NCBI RefSeq assembly: GCF_000341285.1
Contig: NW_005178470.1
Span: 62,001 to 126,000, forward strand
Reading direction: 5' to 3'
Length of the DNA: 64,000 nucleotides
DNA from: Galdieria sulphuraria
Taxonomy: Eukaryota; Rhodophyta; Bangiophyceae; Galdieriales; Galdieriaceae
A model generated the notes under the pieces. The model did not search any database. It was not told the origin of the DNA and saw only the letters and a list, made by a program, of their open reading frames with translations. Both the position numbers and the translations under genes were made by a program. This document shows, in pieces, positions 46,017-56,359 of this stretch. The stretch's first letter is position 1; each line of letters opens with the position of its first letter.

Positions 46017-47306
46017 CATTTCTAAAGCATCTCGTCCTCGAATACCCAATAAATAGAGAACTGTCATAAGGCTTTTTCCACATAAATGAGCTCCAACTTC
46101 CAAATCTGTGGCATCCGGCTATATTCAAATCATACCATTCAGCAATTCTTCTTCTTATGAATAGAAATACTATACCTGATCAACTGAAATGGCCATTCCT
46201 GCAAGTGACAACATTTCTAACGAGACAGGACCATCACCTACCGCAATAACCTGTTCCAAACCTATTCTTTCTTGCATAGTTAACATTTGTAGCAAGTCTG
46301 CTTTTCTATTGGCATTTATAATAGGATGACTTATTTCGCCAGTTAAATAGCCCATAGCATCGGTTTCAAAAATATTTCCATATGCAAAATCCTATGAAAA
46401 GTAATCAAACCATTCTCCCCTCTTCATCTTTATGCTTACCATTCCTAAGTAGCGTTTAACATGCTCTACTAAGAAATGGGGACCAGAAGATAGAATGGCA
46501 GTCTTATACCCCAATTTGGTTAAGGTACGACACAAGGAAACGGATCCTTCAGTAAAAGAAAGCAGACCATCGATCTTTTGCATAATGTTGGAGACAGAAA
46601 AGCCTCTCAAAAGTTGTGCTCGTTCTAAATAATACTCATCACCAACCAATGTTCCATCTTGGTGCAATCGTTGCAATTCCAATAAGCGTGTGTGTAGTGA
46701 CTTGGCTACTGACGGCTCAGATAAGGCAGCAGCAGCTTCAATAACAATATTTAAAGCATCATTTGATATCAAAGTCCAACTCAAATCAAAAGCAACCAGT
46801 CTCTTTGTTCGATGCAATAGATCCGAACGTTGAATAGCAGTATCCACGGAATACTTCTTTCCTAAAGCCAAAATTTGGCTGCGAATACTCGATAAGGAAT
46901 CAACTGAATCCGCCTCATTAGTCTCGTTTGTAAAGATGGGTCTATGAATATTCAACTTTGCAACGATTTCATAACAAGCTAGAGGGTCACTGCTTTCAGA
47001 AAGCCGTTCCGCAAAGTCCAAGTTTACTTTATGAGCTGCCAAGACACCAGTCAACTCAGCAAAAAACCCAACTGGGACTTTATCACTTTTACTAAAAGTT
47101 ATAGCGTACGAATCACTATTGTTCGAGGGCACGATTTCAGTTTGTTTGGCTTTAATGACTTCGAAATCAACTTCTACATTGTTTTCGTGACCAAACAACA
47201 AGATATCTTTCACAATAAGGGAACTTTTGTCTTCTGAAAACTCTGCAACAATAGTAGTGGTACAAATTTCACCAGCAACAAACTGTTCGATATCTACAAC
47301 GAGCAA
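45996..47306 (-). CDS. SerB-like phosphoserine-phosphatase homologue with altered active site
   Basis: Exons 47306-46440, 46391-46176 and 46118-45996 (introns 48 and 57 nt) give at least 401 aa; the 5' exon was not resolved and no ATG opens this frame at 47306. An ACT-like N-terminal half ('[20 protein letters not shown]') precedes a HAD phosphatase domain. Motif I reads 'FDLSWTLI' where SerB has FDxDSTLI, so the second Asp is Ser. Motif II 'ILSSG' and the motif III Lys ('NRKADLL') are kept. Motif IV reads 'GDGPVSLEM' where GDGANDLxM is usual, so its second Asp is Ser. With these losses normal serine synthesis by this copy is doubtful; a regulatory role is possible. Confidence 0.8.
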
Positions 47307-47720
47307 CTTTCAGAAACCAACCAGGAGTCGTGTAAATAACAACATACCGTTCAAACATAACTGGTACTTATCTAGAACCCATAGAAAGTCAACCAGCCAA
47401 TTATTTTCTCTATTTCCAGACAAGGTAATAACAAAAAGATTCGAAGTTATGTTCTGTTCCTTAATCATAGTTTAAATAGAATCTTTGGCAGGGAGCAGAA
47501 TCAGCAAACCTCCAATGGAAGATGTATTCAATTAATTAGTTGACGACGAGAAGTACGTCTAAATCATACAACTGCAATGACTGAGACACGGATAACATGA
47601 AAATATTAAACAAGGGATTGAAAACGAAAGATGCACAAGTTATCAACATATTTTATTCAACATATTCACTTCTGAAGTCTTTGCTTCTTGAACATGCCAA
47701 ATGAAAAAACGAACAGACAA
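47307..47720. other. Intergenic; upstream part of the SerB-like gene
   Basis: Probably contains the first exon and promoter of the SerB-like gene. A minus-strand ATG near 47.36 kb ('MFER') is followed by 'gtatgt', but no simple splice joins it in frame. No other coding signal. Confidence 0.35.
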
Positions 47721-48158
47721 TTAAGAGGAAGCTTCTACTTGCTCCAGGTTGGCTGTAGACTGCTGTTGGCGTTCATAATAGTCATAGTAGTATTCTGGAG
47801 TTTGATAGTAGTAATAGGATGGGGTCTCATAGTAGTAATAATATGTTGGAGTCTCATAATAGTAATAATATGTTGGAGTCTCATAGTAATAGTATGTTGG
47901 AGTCTCATAGTAATAATATGTTGGAGTCTCATAGTAATAATATGTTGGAGTCTCATAATAATAATAATATGTTGGAGTCTCATAATAATAATAGTATTCT
48001 CCTCGTTTCGCGTCAACCTTGTCTACTGCTTCCACCTTTGCTTGAGCATCTTGTCTCACATGTTGATGAGCACGAGCAGCTTTGAGAGGAGCAGGGATAG
48101 CAAATGCAACGGATATAACTAAGGCTAGAAGAAATATACAGACAGTAACTGGTTTCAT
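47721..48158 (-). CDS. Secreted tyrosine-rich repeat protein, 145 aa
   Basis: Single exon. A clear signal peptide ('MKPVTVCIFLLALVISVAFA', cleavage after Ala20) is followed by a charged region ending in a dibasic Lys-Arg (residues 51-52). Then come eight repeats of a nine- or eight-residue unit Glu-Thr-Pro-Thr-(Tyr)4-5; the last two units are Ser/Gln/Glu variants and the array ends in 'YYYDYYER'. A short Gln/Glu-rich tail closes it. Tyrosine makes up roughly a third of the protein. No family match known to me; the composition suggests an extracellular structural protein able to form dityrosine or isodityrosine cross-links, by analogy with extensins and other tyrosine-rich wall proteins. The dibasic site may release the repeat domain. 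Confidence 0.8.
   Translation of the reverse strand: MKPVTVCIFLLALVISVAFAIPAPLKAARAHQHVRQDAQAKVEAVDKVDAKRGEYYYYYETPTYYYYYETPTYYYYETPTYYYYETPTYYYYETPTYYYYYETPTYYYYYETPSYYYYQTPEYYYDYYERQQQSTANLEQVEASS
47769..47999 (-). repeat. 24/27-bp coding tandem repeat
   Basis: Eight tandem copies of a 24- or 27-bp unit encode the Tyr repeats; the plus-strand unit reads like 'ggagtctcatagtaataata'. Length differences are whole codons (four or five Tyr), showing selection for the frame. Tyr codons mix TAT and TAC. Confidence 0.85.
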
Positions 48159-48802
48159 ATTTGCAAATAAAAACTAATAAGCATTGAACAACCAACGCTA
48201 TTTTAAACAAATTACATGACGATTGAAGTCCGATACGACATATCTGATATGATAATTGATTAACCTACATCCCATAGTAAAATGACCATTCATTCGAGTA
48301 GACGCGATTATTGTGGGAGGAAATTTCAATCCTGTCGATTGGGATGCGGAAAGACATTTCATTTCCTCTCAATCTGTGTCACTTCGCAACGGAAATTCTA
48401 GAAATGTGAAGTCAGCATCAATCATCACCTTCAAGTGTGATTTTCTCGAAGTTATTTCTCAGCCCTTTGAGACACAACTGGCCAACTTGGATGACTGAGA
48501 ATTGATTGTCGGAGTTGAGGGTAATACATGTCTTCAAGTTGCGAATAGTGAAGAGAGAATATGCACGGTTTTAAGTTAGTTGCCTGAAAGTCTGCTACAT
48601 ATCCTTATCGCGAACAAGTAGGAAGTTTCTCAGTCAGGCCTTTAAACTGAAATATCATCGATTTGTGCAAAAGTATATGGCTGTTTTTAGAAGGCTCGAA
48701 ACTTTGTTCTTCGAGTTGAACCAATATTGTCATTGCAATGTTCAATATTATTGCTTTCGGAACTGAAGTAAAAGTCAATATAATATGAATGTAACATATT
48801 CC

Positions 48803-48849
48803 TATATAGATAGATATAGATAGATAGATATATAGATATATAGATATAA
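48803..48849. repeat. (TAGA)n/(TATAGA)n microsatellite
   Basis: About 47 bp of interrupted 'tagatagata' and 'tatagatata' units. A simple repeat, likely variable in length between strains. Confidence 0.8.
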
Positions 48850-49055
48850 ATACAGAGAAGCAGTTTTCTTGCTTCCATTTGAGCTATGTGCAGGTCATTG
48901 TATTGAATACAATGTCTTATTGAGGAATAGATTTCATTCCACTGGAACACTTCACAAAGTTATATACAGTATCTTGTTTATAGTGTAAGAAGCTATGCTT
49001 GATCCGTAACGATCCATCTGATAGCATATGGAGTTTTGGTTTCTACAGACTCTTG

Positions 49056-49112
49056 ATCTCTCTCTCTCTCGCTCTCTACACACGCTCGATCTCTCTCTCT
49101 CTCTCTTTCTCT
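49056..49112. repeat. CT-dinucleotide-rich tract
   Basis: Two (CT)n blocks separated by about 15 bp, in the putative promoter region of the short-chain dehydrogenase gene. GAGA-like tracts can act in promoters; here it may simply be a microsatellite. Confidence 0.75.
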
Positions 49113-49336
49113 TCGTTTATGCACATGTAATAAAATCAACTTGTAAGCAACGGACTGTTCAGTCATCGTCGAAATCGACAAAGATTACTAATAATAGATG
49201 AATGAGATATCTTCATCCCTTGTTGTCGACAGGACAGGAATAGAAATGAAACCTTCTCCTTTGCTTTAGAATTTTCTCGCTTCGTTGAAAATTCTTCAAC
49301 TGGAAGAAACCTACCAACTGTATTGGCTTTGACAAT

Positions 49337-50455
49337 ATGTCTCTTTATAACAAAAATATATTGGATCGATTCAAGTTAGACGGTAAAATAGCTCTCGTCA
49401 CAGGGGCAGCCCAAGTGAGTATCTCGTTTTTTGATTCTTTTGCGACTTAATCGGCACAAACCAGGGAATAGGAAAGGCACTGGCGATCGCACTTGCTCAA
49501 GCAGGAGCTGCTGCTGTGGGTCTTTTGGATTTGGAGTCAGAAACACTTCGTCATACGGAAAAAGAGCTCAATGCCCATTTCTCCTCGACGGAAATCATAG
49601 CGCTAGCAGCAGTAAGAATAGCTTCATAGGCATTGGGAAAGATGTCCAAAATGAAGCCCATTGTTTTACTTATAGGACGTTTCTAATGCTAATCAAATCA
49701 ATCAAGCTATTTCACAGTTTGCTTCCAAGTTTGGTCGATTAGACAGTAAGTATATTTGAGCTTGAACGAAGAAAAGATTGAAAATCTAGTTGCTTGTAAC
49801 AATGCTGGAATTGTATTCAGTGGGGTAGAGGAAAAGTATGCCTCTGAAAACGCTTCAGTGGAGCAATGGAAGAAAACATTGGATGTCGACTTGACAGTAA
49901 GCGATATTATTGTTGTACTTTTATGGGTGTGAATTCGTTAGGGAGTATTTCTTTGTTGTCAAGCAGAAGCAAAATGGATGCTTCCACAACATTATGGTAA
50001 AATAATCAATACAGCATCCATGTCAGGTATGACTGACTGTATTCTGATATTTGCTTTCCATTGAATGATTTTGTTTCTATAGCACATATTGTGAATCATC
50101 CACAGAAACAAGCGGCATATAACGCAGCAAAAGCAGGTGTAGTTCAGTTGACTAGAACTTTGGGAGCTGAATGGGCTGATCGAGGTGTTCATGTCAATTG
50201 CATTTCTCCTGGTTACATCAATACACCTATCACCAATAGTAAGTCTACATGAAAATATCAAATATATAGTTTTCTAATAATGCTAAAGCTCCAGCCTTGA
50301 AACCTATCATGGATTACTGGGTTAGACTAACTCCAGCCAATCGTTTGGGTGAAGTAGAAGATTTACAAGGTCCAGTTGTGTTTCTTGCAAGTGATGCTTC
50401 AAGTTTCATGTTTGGTGGAGAGATCATGCCGGATGGTGGATTTACTCTTTGGTAA
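49337..50455 (+). CDS. Short-chain dehydrogenase/reductase (polyol-type), seven exons
   Basis: Seven exons (49337-49414, 49465-49611, 49676-49745, 49790-49896, 49942-50026, 50083-50238, 50289-50455) give 269 aa. Introns 44-64 nt. Classical SDR motifs: '[20 protein letters not shown]' (TGxxxGxG), '[11 protein letters not shown]' (NNAG), '[14 protein letters not shown]', the catalytic '[17 protein letters not shown]' (YxxxK), and '[14 protein letters not shown]'. The pattern '[20 protein letters not shown]' resembles D-arabinitol/mannitol 2-dehydrogenases, and Galdieria is known for broad polyol use; the actual substrate is not fixed by the sequence. It ends 11 bp from the convergent UFSP2 stop. 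Confidence 0.9.
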
Positions 50456-50466
50456 GGATAGTGACT

Positions 50467-52362
50467 TTAAACAACGTTCTTTGGTCGCATTGGCATACAC
50501 AGATTATAAAAAGCATCCTTGAGGAATATATTCGAGTCCTTCCAACCACACCACTTATTTTTGTGAATAATCACTTCCATATGATCCTCTCCAATATAAT
50601 GTGGATCCAGTATCAAATATTGAACTCTTCCTGTAGATTCATTGTACTCAATACCTAACAAAGTATACGCCAATACACCACCACCTATCATGACTGGAGT
50701 ACTTTCTTGCTCAAAATGTTGTATGATTTGCCTAGCATAGTTATCTACATGAGCTCCAGAAGATATAAACAAGATTTTACTTTCGACTCCTAAATAATGT
50801 TGTAACACATAACAAACTTCGGTAGCTCCGATCCACTGTTTGGAACCTATGAAGGTAGTCTCCTTATCACCCATTTCTACTAATATTTCTTGTATTTGTT
50901 GATGTGTTGGAATGTTCTGACTTGTATAGCCTTGTAAACGAAACCATGAAATAATAGTTTGTAAGGAACGATAAGCACATCCCCAACCTTTGTCTTGTAT
51001 TCCGTCCTGAGAAGATAAAACAATATTTGTGTAAGTTCAAACATTTATCAATGACTCTATACAAACCTGCATATAATGGAAATACTGATAAGAACCTCTC
51101 ACTATTCTTTGTATTTCATGTTGAGATGACTTTGACTTCTTTTTTATTAGTTTCTTATGGACATCCAATAAGTGACTTGTATCAATTCGCTCCCTTTGTT
51201 CCTTCCATGAAAACAAAGCAACAGCAAGACGAAAATATGGAAATAACTTATCCACATGAAATGCTTCGTGATGCTTTCTCCTCATCTCTTCATGATTCTT
51301 CAATTCATTTTGGCTATTACAAGGCAACAGACCCATCACAGGAAACAATAAACTAGTAGGCTTAAATATCTTCCATTCTAAAGGCAACTCTTCAAGTACA
51401 ATAGTCAAATACTTGAATTGGTTACAAAGTTGACGTTTCAAACTTTCAATTAGCACATCCACTCCATCTTGAGAATATAATAAACAACAAACTTGCAATG
51501 AAAATGGTATTCTTTCAACTTTTTCTACTTTCTCATAAGATACAGTAATACCTTGAACGGCATTCTCCTTGGAAACAAGTGAATAACGGCAAAGAATAGG
51601 AACAACTTGAATATGACGCTCCAATTCACGAACATCTGCCACATTGAGTTGTGCAATAGGAGATAATCCAATAGAATGAGCAAGTAGTTCACATTTCAAC
51701 TCTTCATTTTGACGTAACAGCTTAAAGTCAGTCTTTTCTACACTTAAAAACTCCATACGACTCTCCAAAGTTTCCCAAAGTCCACTACAATCACTTGCTG
51801 AACAATAATCAACTCTTCTTGCACCAGAAAATAAACAAGGCAACTTCAACTGAGTATAAAAACAATACCAGTCCCGTTGCATACAACTTTCCACTAAAGC
51901 AGTTGAATCAATAGTTTCCCATAAGCTTGAAGAAGAATCCTTGATATAAAAAGACTCGTTTTTAAGATCATACATAGAATAAGTTTCAATACTGAACATA
52001 GAAAGTGCCTTATCAAGACTAGTGGATAGAAACTCCGCTACTACGCCTCGCTTGGATTGTCTATGAGAAACATAAATAGGTCCCAATAACTGGATGTGAG
52101 GACCAGGTAAAGCACTTGCGTAGAATCCAATATCCTTCAACAGTACTCGATCTATATGTTGAAGATCGTTGGAGTTGGTAAAGGGCGAGTTTCGAACAAA
52201 ATGCCATACTTCAACAGTTTCCAGGTCAGCAACTCCAATAAGCCAACCAACTACTGAAATATCCATATGGAGACTCTTTTGAGTATTTGTGGACGCTATT
52301 TCATCTTCTTTCCACTGTTTTAAAGTTTGTTTCACAGAGTCCCTTATAAGAAGCTGTCGCAT
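50467..52362 (-). CDS. UFSP2: Ufm1-specific protease 2 (UFSP2)
   Basis: Two exons (52362-51067, 51006-50467; intron 60 nt) give 631 aa by length (432 + 179 codons as I place them: about 611 aa). The C-terminal catalytic domain is unmistakable: 'DKGWGCAYRSLQTIISWFRL' (active Cys), 'GSKQWIGATEVCYVLQHYLG', 'GTPVMIGGGVLAYTLLG' replaced here by 'STPVMIGGGVLAYTLLG', and 'YLILDPHYIGED' (catalytic Asp and His), ending 'DAFYNLCMPMRP'. The N-terminal 430 residues are a divergent UFSP2 substrate-adaptor region. UFSP2 matures UFM1 and removes it from ER-bound ribosomal uL24, so this supports a working UFMylation pathway. Use 611 aa as the length. Confidence 0.93.
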
Positions 52363-52448
52363 TTCTATGATCACGATTGCTCAAGCTTAAAGATATTATT
52401 CATAGATTATTTATTAGAATATTCTGATTGAGGAACCACTTTCAACAA

Positions 52449-53536
52449 TCATGGTGCGGCATCTAAAACTTCCAACGTCTTCATTATTTGAAAGGAACCA
52501 ATCAAGGAACAAAGATTAAGTAGTTCAGAACCACCAAAAGCAAACTGATGCTCTATATCTGCCAGTTTTTCTAACAAATATGCTTTTGCCCTGCGCGACA
52601 TATTTCTTGTCAATAGTCTTTTATGTATCTGGCGCAAGATATCGATAAGTGCAAACCCACGTTCTGCTTTCATCTTCTTCACTTTGTCATAACAACTACT
52701 AAAGTCATCTTCTTCATTTAGCCAATCCATTATTTGTTCCATTTCCTCATTAGAAGGATTGCCAGTATTTTCATAAACAGTAGAACAAGTCACCTTTCCA
52801 GAAGAAAGAAAAGTAGATTGTAAAATATTAATACAACTACGCATATCACCTTGAGATAACTGAATGATGGTTTCCAGAGCATCCTTTTCAAAAACAACTC
52901 TAATAAACATAAACTATGTTTTGAATAAAATCAAACTACTCTCTACTTACCCTTCTCTTTCCGCTATTTGTCCTAATCGCAATCGGATGTCTTCTTCCTT
53001 CAAAGGTCCAAAACGGAAACGTGTACAACGTGACTGCAAGGCTGGAATAATTTTGTTGGCATAGTTGCATATCAGACAGAATCTTGTACTAGTTGTATAC
53101 TTCTCCATAATACGACGAAGGGCCATTTGAGCAGCACTTGTCATAGCGTCTGCTTCGTCAAGAATAACCAATTTTACACCTGTAGCAAAAATTCTTTGTG
53201 TACTACAAAAGTCCTTGATCTCATTTCTCACAACGTCTATTCCTCGATCATCTGAAGCATTCAACTCAAGGACCATGGACTTAAAGTTGGTTCCATACAT
53301 ATGCTCTGCACAAGCCAATATAGTGGAAGTCTTTCCTGTTCCAGGAGGACCATAAAACAGCATATGGGGAAGACTATTGGAGTTTACAAAACGTAAGACT
53401 AGAAAACTGTTAAGGACGTCAATACTCTTTGAATAAACTTACTCGTAACGATTATATCTTGTTGTGACAAGACATCATTAAAAGTCTTTGGACGATACTT
53501 TTCTAACCACATTAGGTTGGCATCATCATTTGCCAT
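52449..53536 (-). CDS. RFC5: Replication factor C small subunit, RFC5 (yeast Rfc3) type
   Basis: Three exons (53536-53443, 53398-52951, 52899-52449; introns 44 and 51 nt) give 330 aa. RFC boxes: '[19 protein letters not shown]', Walker A '[20 protein letters not shown]', '[19 protein letters not shown]', Walker B '[20 protein letters not shown]', the SRC motif '[17 protein letters not shown]', and '[20 protein letters not shown]'. The '[15 protein letters not shown]' form marks the Rfc3/RFC5 branch. It is shared by RFC1-RFC and the CTF18 loader, whose large subunit lies 18 kb away. The start at 53536 fits the family; the frame is open upstream to 53707 but that part resembles no clamp loader. 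Confidence 0.94.
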
Positions 53537-54273
53537 TTTCTTCAAACCAACAAGACCTGTAATATTATTCAAATTGCACACACAATTCAATCTTATTGCA
53601 GCCAACAAAAAGGTTCCATGAACGACTATTAAAGCATTTCTTGAAAAAGAACGATTACTTTTGCCACTTGGAGTGATAGACGAACATTGCACTAGGGTCT
53701 TCCACAATGGCTTGTAAGAACGAGTCCGTTGAGTTTTGTGGCCCGCGGTTTTCGTATCACAATACTTCTCTTCTTCAGATATGAATATTATGATATTTCA
53801 TATTTTGTGAGTATCTTGCTAAACAAAGGAATATCAAAACAATGTTTTAGCAAAAAGGTCGCATTAAGTATGAAAGGAACAACACAAGGACTTTGATGTG
53901 CTCATTCCTGAACACTACTCGGGTCTAGAAAGTTGCTTATTCTTTGTTTGCTTAAGATATGAAAGCATCCTCCATTTACTTTCTTAACAAGGATTTTTTG
54001 TCAATTTCAATAAACCCAACCAGTTGTAAATATTCAATGACTACTTATCGTATATTTTTATACTTGAAAAAGTTGTACATTTCTGGCCAGTTGATCCAGA
54101 GTCTCATTACGAAAAGATTTCTCACGACTAGAAAGTCTCACATGGATAGAAAGTAAAATAGTAGGTTTCCTTTCATAAACAAAGGCTGTTTCATCACTTT
54201 TGCGAAGGGCATTTGTCTGTTGATACACAAAACTATTAAGGAGACTTTGAATATGTGAAAATAAATAGGTTTC
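53537..54273. other. Intergenic, 0.7 kb
   Basis: Holds the RFC5 promoter and the 3' flank of the SRRM1 gene. A short plus-strand frame at 53959-54156 lacks coding character. Nothing else seen. Confidence 0.5.
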
Positions 54274-55373
54274 TCATTTGTTTTGTTTCTTCATACTTTC
54301 TAAAGCTTGTCGACGCAACTCGGTTTCTCTCTCCACTCGAGCTAACTCTGCTAAAAGCGAATCACGGGAGTTGTTGTACTCAACAGTATCATCCTTCGAG
54401 ACTCGAGAATGCCCCTTTTTGTTCTCCAGCTCTACATTCTCTCCTTCGACCCCGAGATGCTTACTGCAGGGAACTTTCTCACCTTCTTCTCTTTTCTTGG
54501 CAGAACTGGGTGATATACTACTCCGCCTTAAACTACTCTCCTTTCCCTCTCCATATCTCAACTTGTGCCGGTGTGAACGGTGATGACGATGATAGTGGTG
54601 ACGATGACACTTCGAAGGTGTTCTTTCTCGTCGTCTATGCCTATCAAGAGAAACAGATCTTCTTCTCCTGCTTCTTCTACTATGTCGACCTTCCGAGTAA
54701 CGTCTTGTTTCACCTGCTTGTGTACTCTCCACTTGCCTTACAGGAGAACCTGCAGAGTCCGAATCCCAGTTGGAGGGTTTGATCCTTTCTCGTGTTTCCA
54801 CTTCACTTGGTAACCTACTTGGCTGTATATTATAATCAGGTGAATTTTGAACTCTTTCTCTTAGTTGTTCTTCCACTGTTTCCTTAGTTCTTTGTTTGTC
54901 CTCCAGTTGCTTTCGCAGTTCCTCAACTAGCGAAGGTGGTACTCCTGCTGAGACGACTTTTCCATCTGCTACTTTCGCTTCTTGTTGTGCTTCTACTAAC
55001 AAACTCCATAGTTGCTCCATAAAAGTAAAGGTTTTATCTTCTAGAAAGCCACTCAAATTCAGGTGTAGTTCACGAGGGTCTGGAGTTTCATAGCTTTCAA
55101 GATACGAAAGAGCAAAGTCTACAACAACCTACAAAGCAAAAAGGTTACGAAATCTCTTTTTCTCAAGTATGCGCTTACATCGTCCTCAAAACCCAACAAA
55201 TGCTGTAGTTTCGTGGAAACCCATGCACGTATAGCGTCTAGCTGTACAAGTTTTGTTTGCACTTGCTGTGAATATATCTCCGGAAACTTGGTACTAGACA
55301 GCAACTTTTTCCATTTGTTTGAAAACCTCGCATCTTGTTCAAACGACGTGCCTCGAAAAAAACCGGCAGCCAT
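54274..55373 (-). CDS. SRRM1: SRRM1/SRm160-like splicing coactivator with PWI domain
   Basis: Two exons (55373-55179, 55128-54274; intron 50 nt) give 349 aa. The start 'MAAGFFRGTSFEQDARFSNK' is nearly the human SRRM1 N-terminus. The PWI domain follows (residues about 40-130: 'VQLDAIRAWVSTKLQHLLGF', 'EDDVVVDFALSYLES', 'LNLSGFLEDKTFTFMEQLWS'), and the intron falls inside it. After a helical linker comes a short Arg/Ser/His-rich tail ('RRSRRRRSVSLDRHRRRER', 'RHHYHRHHRSHRH'). SRRM1 bridges SR proteins and snRNPs and joins the exon-junction complex; the RS tail is far shorter than in animals. The ending 'LAELARVERETELRRQALES' is predicted helical. Confidence 0.93.
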
Positions 55374-55416
55374 CGGTACAATTCCCTCAAGGAAATAACA
55401 ACATTTCGAATCGCTT

Positions 55417-55617
55417 ATGGAAATGCCATTCTGTGCACAGGAAAACTTTTCAGCTTTAAGTGCTTATACCCAAAGCTTGCGACATCTTTGGCCAGTTCTG
55501 TCACGTTTTCATTACTTTCAACATGTTATTGACAAAACTAGAATGAAGGAAAAACATGACGCAGTTGCTCTTGTTTCTTATATTATTGAGAATATCGTTA
55601 TGGAAACTATGACGTAA
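55417..55617 (+). CDS. Small hypothetical protein, 66 aa
   Basis: ATG-initiated frame starting 43 bp from the divergent SRRM1 start. The translation ('SAYTQSLRHLWPVLSRFHYF', 'HDAVALVSYIIENIVMETMT') has the compact aromatic and hydrophobic look of a small conserved mitochondrial or complex-assembly protein, but I cannot name a family. No intron needed. Presence of a tight divergent promoter favours a real gene. Confidence 0.45.
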   Translation: MEMPFCAQENFSALSAYTQSLRHLWPVLSRFHYFQHVIDKTRMKEKHDAVALVSYIIENIVMETMT

Positions 55618-56359
55618 TTATAATTCACTATCTTTCAGAGTCTTTTTGATATCGATGTTATGTTTCAAGCTTCATTAAGACGACAAAAATGCTTTTTTGA
55701 CAGCGTATTTACTTTGGTCAATAGAATACTTATAGTGGGACCCATGACTTTACCCGTGATATTCAAATGTCAACAAAAGTCCTCCCATTTCCTGTTTATA
55801 CATTGTAATTTAGCGATGAGTAAACAAAGCTCCACAATATGAGACAATATGGACTCCATGAGTCTAGTCAAATCGACTACATACATGGCTTGTGTCCAGA
55901 AAAGCCAGTCAGTCGTCGACTGGTGAGTGTTGCGCCAATGGAAATTGGAAATGAGCATCAGTCTCGCAAGAGGATCGCTTCCCAACCACTGGTGAGATCA
56001 GCCAATCAGATGTGAGTATTTAGACTTGCTTGAAGGAAGAGGGACAAGTTGTTTCCTGCACCCGCTTATTGCATACAGCTGGAGTCGTTGCCTTTTGGTG
56101 ACACTCGGCTGCAATTCGTTTTCTCGGAAACTTCCATTCCAAAATATTTTAATATATTGAAGGAAAGCTGTCGGGAAAAAACAACTGGGCTGTAGGGTTT
56201 TCTTGGGTTACTGGAGGGGAATTTCAGAGAAGCCAATTTTGTGATAACGCTGCAGCTGTGTGACCAGATATCCATTTAGCTAATAACTATTAAGGAAAAA
56301 TATAAGAAAGATTGTCATCTCTCTTTTTGTAAAAGTCTGGAAACTAAAACTTATAAGAG
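55618..56359. other. Intergenic, 0.7 kb
   Basis: Short frames on both strands (for example minus 55770-55985 and 56066-56275) lack motifs. It should hold the promoter of the MYB gene. Nothing else seen. Confidence 0.5.

Larger units (their letters stand above)
48159..49336. other. Intergenic with microsatellites, 1.2 kb
   Basis: No supported gene. A plus-strand frame at 48313-48498 (61 codons) lacks motifs. The stretch includes an ATAG/ATAT microsatellite and a CT-rich tract listed separately, and the divergent promoters of the Tyr-repeat and dehydrogenase genes. Confidence 0.5.

Noticed and set aside
47735-48085. Other repeat-like frames over the Tyr-repeat array on both strands
   Set aside because: They are forced by the DNA repeat; only the minus-strand frame has a signal peptide and whole-codon unit changes.
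48313-48498. 61-codon plus-strand frame
   Set aside because: No recognisable composition, no intron or neighbour to extend it, and repeats nearby.
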